Below the pieces are notes generated by a model. The model saw nothing but the letters and a program-made list of their open reading frames with translations, did no database searches and was not told where the DNA came from. Position numbers and translations under genes: made by a program. Source: DASXRC01 sp036506495 (GTDB lineage: Bacteria > Actinomycetota > Actinomycetes > Mycobacteriales > Micromonosporaceae). From it: 64,000 nt of DNA. Location of the stretch: assembly GCA_036506495.1 (NCBI GenBank), contig DASXRQ010000130.1:1-64000 (forward strand), written 5' to 3'. This document shows, piece by piece, positions 8,586 to 17,010 of this stretch (its first letter is position 1; the number at the start of each line of letters is the position of its first letter).

Positions 8586-9944
8586 GTGGCCGAAGACGTG
8601 GACGTCGTGGTGCTGGGAATGGGCGTCGGTGGCGAGGAGGTGGCCGGGCGGCTCGCCCAGGCCGGCCTCTCGGTGGTCGGCATCGAACACAACCTGGTGG
8701 GCGGTGAGTGCCCGTACTGGGGCTGCGTGCCGACCAAGATGATGATCCGGGCCTCGAACCTGCTCGCCGAGGCGCGGAGGGTGGACGGCATGGCCGGGCA
8801 GGCCCGGGTTGACCCGGACTGGACGCCTGTGGCCTGGCGGATCCGGGAGGAGGCGACCGACACCTGGGACGACACCGTCGCGGTCGACCGGTTCACCGGC
8901 AAGGGTGGGAGATTCGTCCGCGGCTACGGCCGGCTCGTCGGGCCGGGCCGGGTGCAGGTAGAGGATCAGGAGTTCCAGGCCCGGCGGGGGATTGTGATCT
9001 CGACGGGCACCGCCCCGTCCATCCCACCGATCGAGGGGCTGGCCGGCACGCCGTACTGGACGAACCGGGAGGCGGTCGAGGTCGAGACGCTGCCCGGTTC
9101 GCTGATCGTGCTCGGCGGCGGCTCCATAGGCGTGGAGCTCGCCCAGGTGTTCGCCCGGTTCGGCGTGCGGGTCAGCGTCGTCGAGGCGCTCGACCGGCTG
9201 GTGGCGATGGAGGAGCCAGAGTCGTCGGCCCTCGCCGCGGAGGCCCTGGGCGCGGACGGCATTCAGATCCGCACCGGCGTGGCGGCGGAGCGCGTCACGT
9301 ACGAGCACGGTGAATTCCGCGTGGCGCTCTCGGCGAGCGGCACTCTCCGCGCGGAGGCGCTGCTCGTCGCGGTGGGCCGGCGGGCGAAGCTCGACGAGCT
9401 CGGCCTGGACACCGTCGGGCTCGACCCCAACGCGAACTTCGTCGAGGTCGATGATCGGATGCGGGCCGGGGAGCGGATGTGGGCTGTCGGAGACGTCACC
9501 GGCCGGGGCGCGTTCACACACGTGGCGATGTACCAGGCCGGCATCGCGATCGCGGACATTCTTGGCGAGGACGGGCCGCCGGCCGACTATCGCGCGCTGC
9601 CGCGCGTCACGTTCACCGATCCGGAGATCGGCGCGGTGGGCCTCACCGAGCAGCAGGCCCGCGACCGGCACCTCAATGTCCGCATCGGACAGACCACGCT
9701 GCCCAGCTCGGCGCGTGGCTGGATTCACAAGGCCGGCAATGCGGGCTTCATCAAGCTGATCGCCGACGGGGACCGCGCCGTACTGGTCGGCGCGACGTCG
9801 GCCGGCCCGGTCGGTGGCGAGGTGCTGTCCGCGCTGGTCGTCGCCGTGCACGGTGAGGTCCCGGTGGACCGGCTCCGGCACATGATCTACGCGTACCCGA
9901 CGTTCCACCGGGCCATCGAGGACGCGCTGCGCAACCTGTCGTAG
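8586..9944 (+). CDS. FAD-dependent pyridine nucleotide-disulfide oxidoreductase (lipoamide dehydrogenase/mercuric reductase-like)
   Basis: About 452 residues from GTG 8586; ATG 8574 is a possible start. VVVLGMGVGGEEVAGRLA binds FAD. GGECPYWGCVPTK holds a redox-active Cys pair, CPYWGC, where the family usually has CLNxGC. LGGGSIGVELAQVFARFG binds NAD(P)H, and MWAVGDVTGRGAFTHVA binds the FAD ribityl. The dimerisation domain ends with HMIYAYPTFHRAIEDALRNL, where His and Glu form the C-terminal active-site pair. No MerR gene or metal-binding N-terminal domain is present, so mercury reduction is unsupported. A general disulfide or quinone reductase is more likely. Confidence 0.9.
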   Translation: MAEDVDVVVLGMGVGGEEVAGRLAQAGLSVVGIEHNLVGGECPYWGCVPTKMMIRASNLLAEARRVDGMAGQARVDPDWTPVAWRIREEATDTWDDTVAVDRFTGKGGRFVRGYGRLVGPGRVQVEDQEFQARRGIVISTGTAPSIPPIEGLAGTPYWTNREAVEVETLPGSLIVLGGGSIGVELAQVFARFGVRVSVVEALDRLVAMEEPESSALAAEALGADGIQIRTGVAAERVTYEHGEFRVALSASGTLRAEALLVAVGRRAKLDELGLDTVGLDPNANFVEVDDRMRAGERMWAVGDVTGRGAFTHVAMYQAGIAIADILGEDGPPADYRALPRVTFTDPEIGAVGLTEQQARDRHLNVRIGQTTLPSSARGWIHKAGNAGFIKLIADGDRAVLVGATSAGPVGGEVLSALVVAVHGEVPVDRLRHMIYAYPTFHRAIEDALRNLS

Positions 9945-9956
9945 TCGAGGTGACCC

Positions 9957-10787
9957 TCACCATCGCGCGCCGGTGAGCCGCTCGTACGCCTCGACATAGC
10001 GGGCTCGGGTCGCCTCGACGATCTCGGGCGGCACCTCGGGCGCCGGCGGCCGCTTGTTCCATCCGGTGGCTGCCGCCCAGTCGCGCAGGTACTGCTTGTC
10101 GAACGACGGCTGGGGTCCACCCGGCCGCCAGGAATCCGCCGGCCAGAAGCGGGACGAGTCCGGAGTCAGCACCTCGTCGGCGAGCACCAGCGTCCCGTCC
10201 GGTGCCCAACCCAGCTCGATCTTGGTGTCGGCGACGATGATTCCCCGGGCGGCCGCGATCTCCGCGCCGCGGCGGTAGACCTCCAGCGTGATCCTCTGCA
10301 GCTCAGCGGCTGGCGCGGCGCCCACCGTCGCCGCGACGCCGTCGGACGTCATCGGCTCGTCGTGTTCGCCGATCGCGGCCTTGGTCGTGGGCGTGAAGAT
10401 GGGCTCCGGCAGGCGTGACCCGTCCGAGAGGCCGGTCGGCAGGGGCGACCCGGCGATGCCCCCGGTCACGACGTACTCCGCGAGCCCCGAACCGGTCAGG
10501 TAACCGCGCGCGATGCACTCAACCGGCACCATCGTCAGCCGGCGGCACCGGATCGCACGGCCGGCGAACTCGACCGGCACGTCGGTGGCGGAGACAACAT
10601 GGTTCGGCACCACGTCGGCCAGCCGTTCGAACCACCACAGGGACAGCTGGGTGAGCAGCTGTCCCTTGTCGGGGATCTGAGTGGGCAGCACGACGTCGTA
10701 TACCGACACCCGGTCCGAGGCGACGAGGATCAGGTCGTCGCCGTCGGCGTACACATCCCTGACCTTGCCGGAATGCAGGAGCTCCAC
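9957..10787 (-). CDS. purC: Phosphoribosylaminoimidazole-succinocarboxamide synthase (SAICAR synthetase)
   Basis: 276 residues. It condenses CAIR with aspartate using ATP in purine synthesis. The N-terminus LLHSGKVRDVYADGDDLIL is the ATP-binding start of the family. The SAICAR signatures VECIARGYLTGSG and LADEVLTPDSSRFWPAD are intact, and SFDKQYLRDW is the conserved C-terminal motif. It is convergent with the reductase gene (12-bp gap). No other pur gene is in the window, so it seems to be transcribed alone or with a small upstream frame. Confidence 0.97.
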   Translation of the reverse strand: MELLHSGKVRDVYADGDDLILVASDRVSVYDVVLPTQIPDKGQLLTQLSLWWFERLADVVPNHVVSATDVPVEFAGRAIRCRRLTMVPVECIARGYLTGSGLAEYVVTGGIAGSPLPTGLSDGSRLPEPIFTPTTKAAIGEHDEPMTSDGVAATVGAAPAAELQRITLEVYRRGAEIAAARGIIVADTKIELGWAPDGTLVLADEVLTPDSSRFWPADSWRPGGPQPSFDKQYLRDWAAATGWNKRPPAPEVPPEIVEATRARYVEAYERLTGARW

Positions 10788-10879
10788 GACGGCAGGTTAG
10801 CGGGGGACCCGCAGCTCGACCTCCGGGCCCTCGCCGGGAGACGAGGTGATCGGCACGCCGCCGCGCTCATGTCGGTCGA

Positions 10880-10936
10880 GTTCTTGCACAATGCTCCATT
10901 CGACTGACGCGTTCTTGCAAAAACCTGCCCTACTAT
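10880..10936 (+). promoter_or_regulatory. Promoter and candidate operator of the LacI-family gene
   Basis: The -10 hexamer TACTAT (10931-10936) is 7 nt before ATG 10944, which implies a leaderless mRNA. Two direct copies of GTTCTTGCA lie at 10880-10888 and 10911-10919. They are 31 bp apart, close to three helical turns. The CTTGCA half resembles LacI/GalR operator half sites, so autoregulation is a reasonable inference. Confidence 0.45.
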
Positions 10937-10943
10937 TGCCGCC

Positions 10944-11948
10944 ATGACGCGACGACTCAGCGAGGTGGCGAAGAAGGCCGGAGTCAGCGAGGCCACGGTG
11001 AGCCGCGTGCTCAACGGCCGTGGCGGGGTGTCTGAGGCAACCCGCACGGCCGTGCTCACCGCGCTCGACGTGCTCGGCTACGAGCGCCCCACCAAACTGC
11101 GGGGCGAGCGCGCCCGGCTGGTCGGGCTCGTGCTGCCCGAGTTGCAGAACCCGATCTTTCCGGCGTTCGCGGAGGTCGTCACCGGCGCACTTGTGCAGCG
11201 CGGCTTCACGCCGGCCCTGTGCGCCCGCACCATCGGCGGAGTCTCGGAGAGCGAATACCTCGACATGCTGCTCGAGCACCGGGTCTCGGGCGTCATCTTC
11301 GCCGGCGGGCAATACTCGTTCGCGGACGCGAAGCACGAGCACTACCGCACGCTACGCGACCGCAAGCTGCCGGCCGTGCTCGTCAACGCCGGCGTCGACG
11401 ATCTCGGCTATCCACGGGTGTCCGCCGACGACGCGGTCGCGGCCGAGCAGGCGTTCGGGCACCTCGCGTCGCTGGGGCACCGGCGGGTCGGAGCGCTGGT
11501 CGGGCCGGAGGGCCACGTCCCGTCGCAACGCAAGGTCGACGCGCTGGCCCGGGCGGCCGGGGAGGCGGGCGCGACGGACGTCGTCGAGCGCTCCAGCTTC
11601 TCGATGGAGGGCGCGCGGATCGCCGCGGCCAAGCTCGTGGAGCGGGGAGCGACGGGCATCGTCTGCGCCAGCGACGTGCTCGCGCTCGGCGCGATCCGGG
11701 CCGTGCGCCGGCTCGGGCGGCGGGTGCCGCAGGACGTCTCCGTCGTCGGCTATGACGACTCTGCCTTCATGATGTGCACCGACCCGCCCCTGACCACCGT
11801 CCGGCAGCCGATCGAGGCGATGGGCCAGGCGGCCGTGGATCTGCTGGTCAGGCAGATGGACGACGTGGACGTTCCCGCGGACGAGCTGTTCTTCGAGCCC
11901 GAGCTGGTGGTCCGCGGTTCGACGGCGCCGGCCCCGCCGGCCGCCTGA
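10944..11948 (+). CDS. LacI/GalR family transcriptional regulator
   Basis: 334 residues. The N-terminal HTH (RLSEVAKKAGVSEATVSRVL, residues 4-23) and its hinge helix are followed by a periplasmic-binding-protein-like sensor domain. That domain opens with LVGLVLPELQNPIFPAF and ends with VSVVGYDDSAFMMCTDPPLTTVRQP, both typical. It should bind a sugar or related effector. No sugar transporter or glycosidase lies beside it, so the regulon is elsewhere or lost. The flanking genes (purC minus, DUF3500 plus) do not look sugar-related. The promoter suggests leaderless translation from ATG 10944. Confidence 0.93.
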   Translation: MTRRLSEVAKKAGVSEATVSRVLNGRGGVSEATRTAVLTALDVLGYERPTKLRGERARLVGLVLPELQNPIFPAFAEVVTGALVQRGFTPALCARTIGGVSESEYLDMLLEHRVSGVIFAGGQYSFADAKHEHYRTLRDRKLPAVLVNAGVDDLGYPRVSADDAVAAEQAFGHLASLGHRRVGALVGPEGHVPSQRKVDALARAAGEAGATDVVERSSFSMEGARIAAAKLVERGATGIVCASDVLALGAIRAVRRLGRRVPQDVSVVGYDDSAFMMCTDPPLTTVRQPIEAMGQAAVDLLVRQMDDVDVPADELFFEPELVVRGSTAPAPPAA

Positions 11949-11956
11949 CGCGGCGC

Positions 11957-12053
11957 CGATCATGGCCTCCTGCGTCGATCATGGCGGTGTTGTCGGGCGT
12001 TGATCTTTGAAACACGACAGCAAGGCCATGATCGGTGGGCAAGGCCATGATCG
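11957..12053. repeat. Palindromic intergenic repeat, copy A (CGATCATGG family)
   Basis: A 59-bp imperfect palindrome (11976-12034) has arms CGATCATGG and CCATGATCG. A further CGATCATGG half arm lies 19 bp to its left, and an extra CCATGATCGG copy lies on its right (to about 12053). The same 59-bp length and 19-bp left spacing recur at 35290-35367. It lies between the LacI stop and the DUF3500 start. Confidence 0.75.
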
Positions 12054-12092
12054 GCGGGGAGGACTTGGCCCTCGGTATGCGGCGTGGTCGGG

Positions 12093-12098
12093 TATACC
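12093..12098 (+). promoter_or_regulatory. -10 element (TATACC) of the DUF3500 gene
   Basis: TATACC lies 6 nt before GTG 12105, the spacing expected for a leaderless actinobacterial transcript. No good -35 is seen at 17 bp. Confidence 0.4.
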
Positions 12099-12104
12099 AG
12101 AGAC

Positions 12105-13070
12105 GTGGACTCCTCCGACCCGGCCGCCGCCATGCGCGACGCGGCGCAGCGACTGCTGGCCCGGCTCGACGACGCCCGAGCCCGGGCCGCCCGAAGACCG
12201 TTCCCAGACGATGAGGCACGCCGACGGATCGAATACCGGCCGCGGCCCCGCCCCGGCGTACCGCTGGCAGATCTGGATGGCGCAGCCCGCAAGGCCGCGC
12301 ATCGACTGCTCGCGACGGGCCTGAGCCCGCACGCGTACGCACAGGCGATGGCCGTCGTAGCCCTCGAGGAGGTGCTGGACCGACGCGAAGGCTGGGCGCG
12401 CGGACGGCACAGCGAGGACTACTGGGTCGTGGTGTTCGGCGATCCGGCCGGTGACGCGCCGTGGACGTGGCGGTTCGAGGGACACCACCTGTCGGTCACC
12501 ATGACCGTCGTGGGCGACGAGGTGTCGCCGACGCCGGTGTTCCTCGGAGCCAACCCCGCGCGGGTCAGCTACGCCGGGCGGCCGGTGCTGCGTCCGCTCG
12601 CCCCGGAGGAGGACCTGGCTCGGGACCTGCTCGAGGCGATGGGCTCGGCGGGCCGGCAACAGGCCATTGTGGACGACCAGGCGCCGGCGGACATCCGCAG
12701 CTCGGTGCTGCCGTACGCGCCGGTCAGGCTGGAGCCGCCCGGGGTCGCCGGCGCCGCGCTCACCCCCACCGCACGCGTGGTGCTCGACCAGCTGCTCGCG
12801 CTATACCTGGACCGGCTGCCCGCGGCCCTCGCCGCGGCGGAGTCCAACCGGATTGACCGCGGAGCGCTTCACTTCGCGTGGGCCGGCTCGGTCGTCCCGG
12901 GCCGTCGCCACTACTACCGGCTACAGGCACCCGACCTGCTCGTCGAGTACGACAACACGTCGGACGACGGCAACCACGCCCACACGGTGCTGCGACGACC
13001 GGCCAGCGACTTCGGCGGGGACATTCTCGCCGAGCACCGCGCCAGCGAGGCCACCGGTCCGGGTGCCTAG
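12105..13070 (+). CDS. DUF3500 family protein
   Basis: About 321 residues from GTG 12105. The frame is open to 12084, but the leaderless spacing supports 12105. DUF3500 features include KAAHRLLATGLSPHAYAQAM, EDYWVVVFGDP and WRFEGHHLSVTMTVV, followed by SPTPVFLGANPARV. The C-terminus has HYYRLQAPDLLVEYDN and DDGNHAHTVLRRPASDFG with a conserved His pair. The biochemical role of the family is not established, and there is no signal peptide. It overlaps the convergent downstream gene by 4 bp: the two stop codons share the palindrome CTAG. Confidence 0.85.
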   Translation: MDSSDPAAAMRDAAQRLLARLDDARARAARRPFPDDEARRRIEYRPRPRPGVPLADLDGAARKAAHRLLATGLSPHAYAQAMAVVALEEVLDRREGWARGRHSEDYWVVVFGDPAGDAPWTWRFEGHHLSVTMTVVGDEVSPTPVFLGANPARVSYAGRPVLRPLAPEEDLARDLLEAMGSAGRQQAIVDDQAPADIRSSVLPYAPVRLEPPGVAGAALTPTARVVLDQLLALYLDRLPAALAAAESNRIDRGALHFAWAGSVVPGRRHYYRLQAPDLLVEYDNTSDDGNHAHTVLRRPASDFGGDILAEHRASEATGPGA

Positions 13071-14257
13071 CCAAGCCCCGACAACTCCCACTCGAGGGGC
13101 GTACGGAACCGGGGCGTGACGCGGACCGGCCCGAGCCAGTCGGTCAGGCTCGCGGCCGCCTCGTCGATCGCGATGGCGGCCTGGCGGCCCACATCCTCGA
13201 ACAGCCGGACGGCGACGGGCCCGTCCGCGCGCTGGGCCCAGCCACCGACGATGCGACCGTCGCACCAGACGGTCGGCCCGGGGTTGCCCGAGCGGTCGAA
13301 GAGCACCGGGCCGTGCTCGCCGAGGTACCAGTCGCGCCCCACCCAACCCATGACGGTCGGGTCGAGGGCGGGCAGCAGCGCCACCCACGGCTCGGGCTCG
13401 GCGACCGGATCCACGTCGTCGGCCAGCACGACCCCGGCGGCGCCATCGAGGTCGACGGGCGCAGTGTCCAGCTTGGACAGTGCCGCCCTTGTCTGCGCCA
13501 TCGTCCACCCGCTCCACCACTTGAGGTCGGCCGGCGTGCCCGGACCGTACCGCGCGAGCCACCGCCGGGCGAGCTCCACCCGGGCGGTCTCGGCGTCGAG
13601 CGGTGGCAGGCCGCCCGGCAGCCATGCCTCGATCGGCGACCAGTTGTACTGACTGCTGATCCACGAGCCACGCGGGCGCCCCCGGACGATGTAACCGTTC
13701 GCGGACAACAGCGTCAACACGCGAGTCGTGATGTTCTGGACCGACTCGTACTTCTTGCCCTCGGCCATCAACAGCTGGGTGCGCAGGCGTGGCTCATCGG
13801 CGGCGAGCTGCGCGGCGGTTGCGCTCCCTCGCCTGGCGAGCGCGGCGACCGTGCTGCGTTCGACGTCGGCGAGCCAGGCGTCGTCCCCGCCGACTCCGGC
13901 CCGCCGCAGGTGGTCGAGCAGGCGTTTGCGCTCGGTCACCGCGATCGCGGCCGTGCACCCCGCCTGGACGGCGGCCGCGACCTCGACCGGGAGGACGAAC
14001 ATCGTGCGGCGCATGCCGAGCATCCGGATCAGCGACCGTCGCTCGTACAACGCGTGCTCGATCTGGTCGACCTTTGGCGAGACGAGCCGGGCGGCGGTGG
14101 CGAGGTAGACCGTAGCCGGGTCGGTGGCGTGGAGGGCCACCAGGGCGCGAGCAACCTCGTCCGGACCGGTGCCCGCGCCGCCGGCGGCCAGGAGGTGACG
14201 CCGCGCCAGCCGTGCCCGCCGCTGGTCGACGCCGATCTTCAACGAGCCCTTGGTCAC
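13067..14257 (-). CDS. Winged-helix DNA-binding domain protein (HTH_42, AlkZ/YcaQ-like)
   Basis: 396 residues. The family marker ALVALHATDPATVYLATAAR (residues 37-56) sits where AlkZ/YcaQ glycosylases carry their catalytic Q-x-Q/Q-x-D element. Here it reads H-A-T-D, the variant common in actinobacterial HTH_42 proteins, so glycosylase activity is uncertain. RRTMFVLP and the C-terminal WCDGRIVGGWAQR with PRFRTPLEWELSGLG match the family. Characterised members unhook interstrand crosslinks or excise alkylated bases, often protecting producers from their own antibiotic. No biosynthetic cluster is adjacent. Confidence 0.82.
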   Translation of the reverse strand: MTKGSLKIGVDQRRARLARRHLLAAGGAGTGPDEVARALVALHATDPATVYLATAARLVSPKVDQIEHALYERRSLIRMLGMRRTMFVLPVEVAAAVQAGCTAAIAVTERKRLLDHLRRAGVGGDDAWLADVERSTVAALARRGSATAAQLAADEPRLRTQLLMAEGKKYESVQNITTRVLTLLSANGYIVRGRPRGSWISSQYNWSPIEAWLPGGLPPLDAETARVELARRWLARYGPGTPADLKWWSGWTMAQTRAALSKLDTAPVDLDGAAGVVLADDVDPVAEPEPWVALLPALDPTVMGWVGRDWYLGEHGPVLFDRSGNPGPTVWCDGRIVGGWAQRADGPVAVRLFEDVGRQAAIAIDEAAASLTDWLGPVRVTPRFRTPLEWELSGLG

Positions 14258-14356
14258 GCGCCCAGTGTGTCAGCCGGGTCCGACGTTCCGCCGCGGCGCG
14301 CACCGGCGGACGCCGAGGCCGGGCCGCGCGCTGCGGCCCGGCCCCAGGGAACCGTG

Positions 14357-15190
14357 TCAGACCGACTTCTGGTACGCCCGGAACGTGCGCGTGGACAGCC
14401 AGACCATCGCCACGGCCGTAGCCAGGAGCAGACCGCCCGGGATGAGCACGTCGGACCAGTCGGTCCCGCCGCCCCGCGCGCCGCGAGCGGCGTTCAGCGC
14501 CCAGTTGACCGGGTTGGCGCTCGCGATGCCCTGCATCCAGCCGGGCATCAGGTTCTTGGCCATGAACGCCGAGGACAGGAACGTCAGCGGCAGCATGAGG
14601 AACGTGTACAGCCCGATGATGCTTTCCCGCTGGCGTACCAGCATCCCGAAGGCGTTGGAGAGCGCGCTGAAGATGGTGCCCAGCAGCACCGCGGTGGCGA
14701 CGAGGACGACCACGCCGAGCGGGCCGCCGGGGTACGTCGCGCCGCCGAGCAGACCCAGCAGCACGATGATGACCGACTGGATCGTCGTGCTGATGCCCTG
14801 CTCGATCACGTTGGCGTTCATGATGGCGCCGCGCCGGACCGGGCTGACGAGGAACCGGTTGAGGGTGCCGCGGTCGATCTCCTCGAGCATCGTCATCCCG
14901 GCCCACATGTTCGACGCCATCGCGTTCATCACCACGACGCCGGGCACGAGGTAGTCGAGGTACGACCCGGCTCCGAAGCCCGGCAACTCCGCCACCTTGC
15001 GAAACAGGGCACCGAAGAGGAACAGCCAGATGGCCGGCTGGATCAGCGTGATGCCGAGGAACGCCGGCTGGCGTACGAACGTCTGCAGCCGCCGTTGCGT
15101 CATCCACCAGGTCTGGGCCAGCAGTCGCTCGCGACTGCGGGGCTCGCTTCGCTCACTCCTCGCGCTCGCTGAAGCCACCACTGTGCTCAT
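14357..15190 (-). CDS. ABC-2 type transporter permease (DrrB-like)
   Basis: 277 residues with six predicted membrane spans. A cytoplasmic N-terminus precedes QPAIWLFLFGALFRKVAELP. The ABC-2 signature region (IDRGTLNRFLVSPVRRGAIM) and FLSSAFMAKNLMPGWMQGIA match daunorubicin-type exporters and typical ABC2_membrane proteins. The start overlaps the ATPase stop by ATGA (15187-15190). With the ATPase it forms an exporter for a hydrophobic drug, lipid or polyketide-like compound. Confidence 0.92.
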   Translation of the reverse strand: MSTVVASASARSERSEPRSRERLLAQTWWMTQRRLQTFVRQPAFLGITLIQPAIWLFLFGALFRKVAELPGFGAGSYLDYLVPGVVVMNAMASNMWAGMTMLEEIDRGTLNRFLVSPVRRGAIMNANVIEQGISTTIQSVIIVLLGLLGGATYPGGPLGVVVLVATAVLLGTIFSALSNAFGMLVRQRESIIGLYTFLMLPLTFLSSAFMAKNLMPGWMQGIASANPVNWALNAARGARGGGTDWSDVLIPGGLLLATAVAMVWLSTRTFRAYQKSV

Positions 15191-16203
15191 CGCGCACCTC
15201 CTGCGCTCGTCGTGACCAGGGTCTCCGACGCCGACTCGGCCTCGGCGAAGCGGCGGCCGGCGTACCGCAGATAGACGTCATCCAGCGAGGGCCGGGCGAC
15301 CGTCACGGACGCGACCGGCACGCCGGCCTGGTCGAGCGCGGCGAGCGCCGCCGGTACGGCTGCGGCTCCGTCGTCGGCCCGGGCGCTCAGCCGCCGGCCG
15401 TCCAGCGACACATCGCGTACGCCGAAAAGGTCGCCCATGACATATCCCACCGCGCGCTCGTCGGCGGTGTCCCGCAGTTCGATGTGGATGGCGTCGCCAC
15501 GCATCTCGCCCTTGAGCTCGTCCGGGCTGCCGGACACCACGATCCGACCGTGGTCCACAATGGCCAGTCGATCGGCGAGCCGGTCCGCTTCGTCGAGATA
15601 GTGCGTGGTGATCAGGATGGCTAGGGACTCGTCGCCGGCGAGCCGACCGATCTCATCCCACATCGCGGCGCGGACCTCCGGGTCGAGGCCCGTGGTCGGC
15701 TCGTCGAGGAACAGCACCTCCGGCCGGTGGACGAGCCCGAGAGCGACGTCCAGCCGGCGCCGCATTCCGCCGGAATACCCCCGCACGGGGCGCTTGGCCG
15801 CGGCGGTGAGCTCGAACCGCTCGAGCAACTCATCGGCGCGACGCCGGACAGCGCCACCGCCCATGCCGTAGAGCCGGCCCTGCAGCACGAGGTTGTTCCG
15901 GCCGCTCGCGACCGGGTCGGCCCCCGAGTTCTGGGCGACGACGCCGATGACGCGGCGTACCCGCTCGGGCTCGCGCCGCACATCGTGTCCGGCGACGGTG
16001 GCGGTGCCGGAGTCCGGCCGAGCCAGCGTCGTGAGAATCTTGATGGTGGTGGACTTGCCGGCCCCGTTCGGTCCCAGCAGTCCGAACACCTCGCCCCGCC
16101 GGACGTCGATCGACAGGCCGTCGAGGGCCCGTACGCCGCCGGGATAGGTCTTCGTGAGATCGTGCGCCTGGACGGCGTACGCCGTGTGCGCTCCGGACGT
16201 CAT
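15187..16203 (-). CDS. Daunorubicin-resistance-type ABC transporter ATP-binding protein (DrrA-like)
   Basis: 338 residues. Walker A is GLLGPNGAGKSTTIKIL, the signature is YSGGMRRRLDVALGL, and Walker B is EVLFLDEPTTGLDP with ITTHYLDEADRLADR after it. The C-terminal extension of about 90 residues (VASVTVARPSLDDVYLRYAG) is the DrrA hallmark. The cognate permease follows with ATGA overlap. PadR, encoded 165 bp upstream in the same direction, probably represses the pair, as in many PadR-ABC exporter units. Confidence 0.94.
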   Translation of the reverse strand: MTSGAHTAYAVQAHDLTKTYPGGVRALDGLSIDVRRGEVFGLLGPNGAGKSTTIKILTTLARPDSGTATVAGHDVRREPERVRRVIGVVAQNSGADPVASGRNNLVLQGRLYGMGGGAVRRRADELLERFELTAAAKRPVRGYSGGMRRRLDVALGLVHRPEVLFLDEPTTGLDPEVRAAMWDEIGRLAGDESLAILITTHYLDEADRLADRLAIVDHGRIVVSGSPDELKGEMRGDAIHIELRDTADERAVGYVMGDLFGVRDVSLDGRRLSARADDGAAAVPAALAALDQAGVPVASVTVARPSLDDVYLRYAGRRFAEAESASETLVTTSAGGAR

Positions 16204-16220
16204 GTCAGGTCTCCTTCGAG

Positions 16221-16244
16221 TCGGTTCTGGCTGAGTGGAACCGA
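16221..16244. repeat. Inverted repeat between PadR and ABC genes
   Basis: TCGGTTC and GAACCGA form a perfect 7-bp inverted repeat separated by 10 bp. It lies about 20 nt before the DrrA-like start codon. It may be an mRNA hairpin or a regulator site; neither is proven. Confidence 0.35.
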
Positions 16245-16368
16245 CCCATCCCGGGCCGCCCGGCTATTCTGTGAGCTGCCACCTCGTGGCCGGGTGCCCT
16301 GTGCGGTGTCGGTTCGAGGTTCGCGACCCCGGCGCAGGTGTTGCAGCACCGCGTCGGGGTCTTTCTTG

Positions 16369-16977
16369 CTAGCTCGGCGGGACCTCCTTCCCGTGGAACG
16401 CGTACCAGAGGTGCAGGTCGGGAAACGCCCCGGAGTCCAGCTCGGCGAGCACATCCCGGAGCCAGTTCGCCTCGGCGCTGGTGAGGGCGAGGTGGTACTC
16501 CGCCTCGATGAGGAACATCCGCGAGATCTGCTTGCCGTATTCCGCCAGCGCCGCCCGCTGCTGCGCGACATCGGCGTCCAGCGCCTCGAGCCGTCGCCTG
16601 AGCAGCGGAATCGCCTCGTCAGGCGGCAGGATTCCGAGGACCGACAGCCCGGCCTCGAACCTGGGGTACTCGCGCTCGGGCACGCTGACCAGCTCCCGGA
16701 GCCAGTCGGCCAGCTCCGCGCGGCCGGCATCCGTGATCGAGTAGATGGTCCGCTCGGGGTGCCGCCCCTGCCGGCTCGTGCCGGCGGCCTCGATGAAGCC
16801 GTGCTTCTCGAGGTTCTGAACGACCGTATATAGCGACCCCCAGTTGATCTTGATGCTCTGGTCCTTGCCGCGCTCGCGGAGCACAGAGGCCAATTCGTAC
16901 GGGTGCATCGCGCGCTCGGCCAGGGTGCTGAGCACCGCGAGGGCGAGCAGGTTGCCGACCTTGCGCCGCTTGGCCAT
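16369..16977 (-). CDS. PadR family transcriptional regulator
   Basis: 202 residues. A winged-helix PadR domain spans residues 9-85 (LALAVLSTLAERAMHPYELA, then GSLYTVVQNLEKHGFIEA and TIYSITDAGRAELADWL). It is followed by a Vir_act_alpha_C-like helical dimerisation region. A strong Shine-Dalgarno (GGAGGGAGG) precedes the ATG. The promoter upstream has a palindrome over the -10, typical autoregulation. The likely target is the DrrAB-like exporter immediately downstream, relieved when the exported ligand binds. Confidence 0.94.
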   Translation of the reverse strand: MAKRRKVGNLLALAVLSTLAERAMHPYELASVLRERGKDQSIKINWGSLYTVVQNLEKHGFIEAAGTSRQGRHPERTIYSITDAGRAELADWLRELVSVPEREYPRFEAGLSVLGILPPDEAIPLLRRRLEALDADVAQQRAALAEYGKQISRMFLIEAEYHLALTSAEANWLRDVLAELDSGAFPDLHLWYAFHGKEVPPS

Positions 16978-17010
16978 ACCCCGCCTCCCTCCACGTCCTC
17001 GCGTGCGGGT

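Noticed and set aside
8586..9944. Mercuric reductase
   Set aside because: There is no N-terminal metal-binding domain, no C-terminal Cys pair and no mer genes nearby.
12878..15172. 764-codon plus-strand open frame
   Set aside because: It is antisense to the winged-helix and ABC permease genes and is rich in Arg/Gly/His, the signature of a GC-rich shadow frame.
12105..16977. Secondary-metabolite cluster (AlkZ-like protein plus DrrAB exporter)
   Set aside because: No biosynthetic enzymes accompany them; a resistance role is possible but a cluster is not supported.
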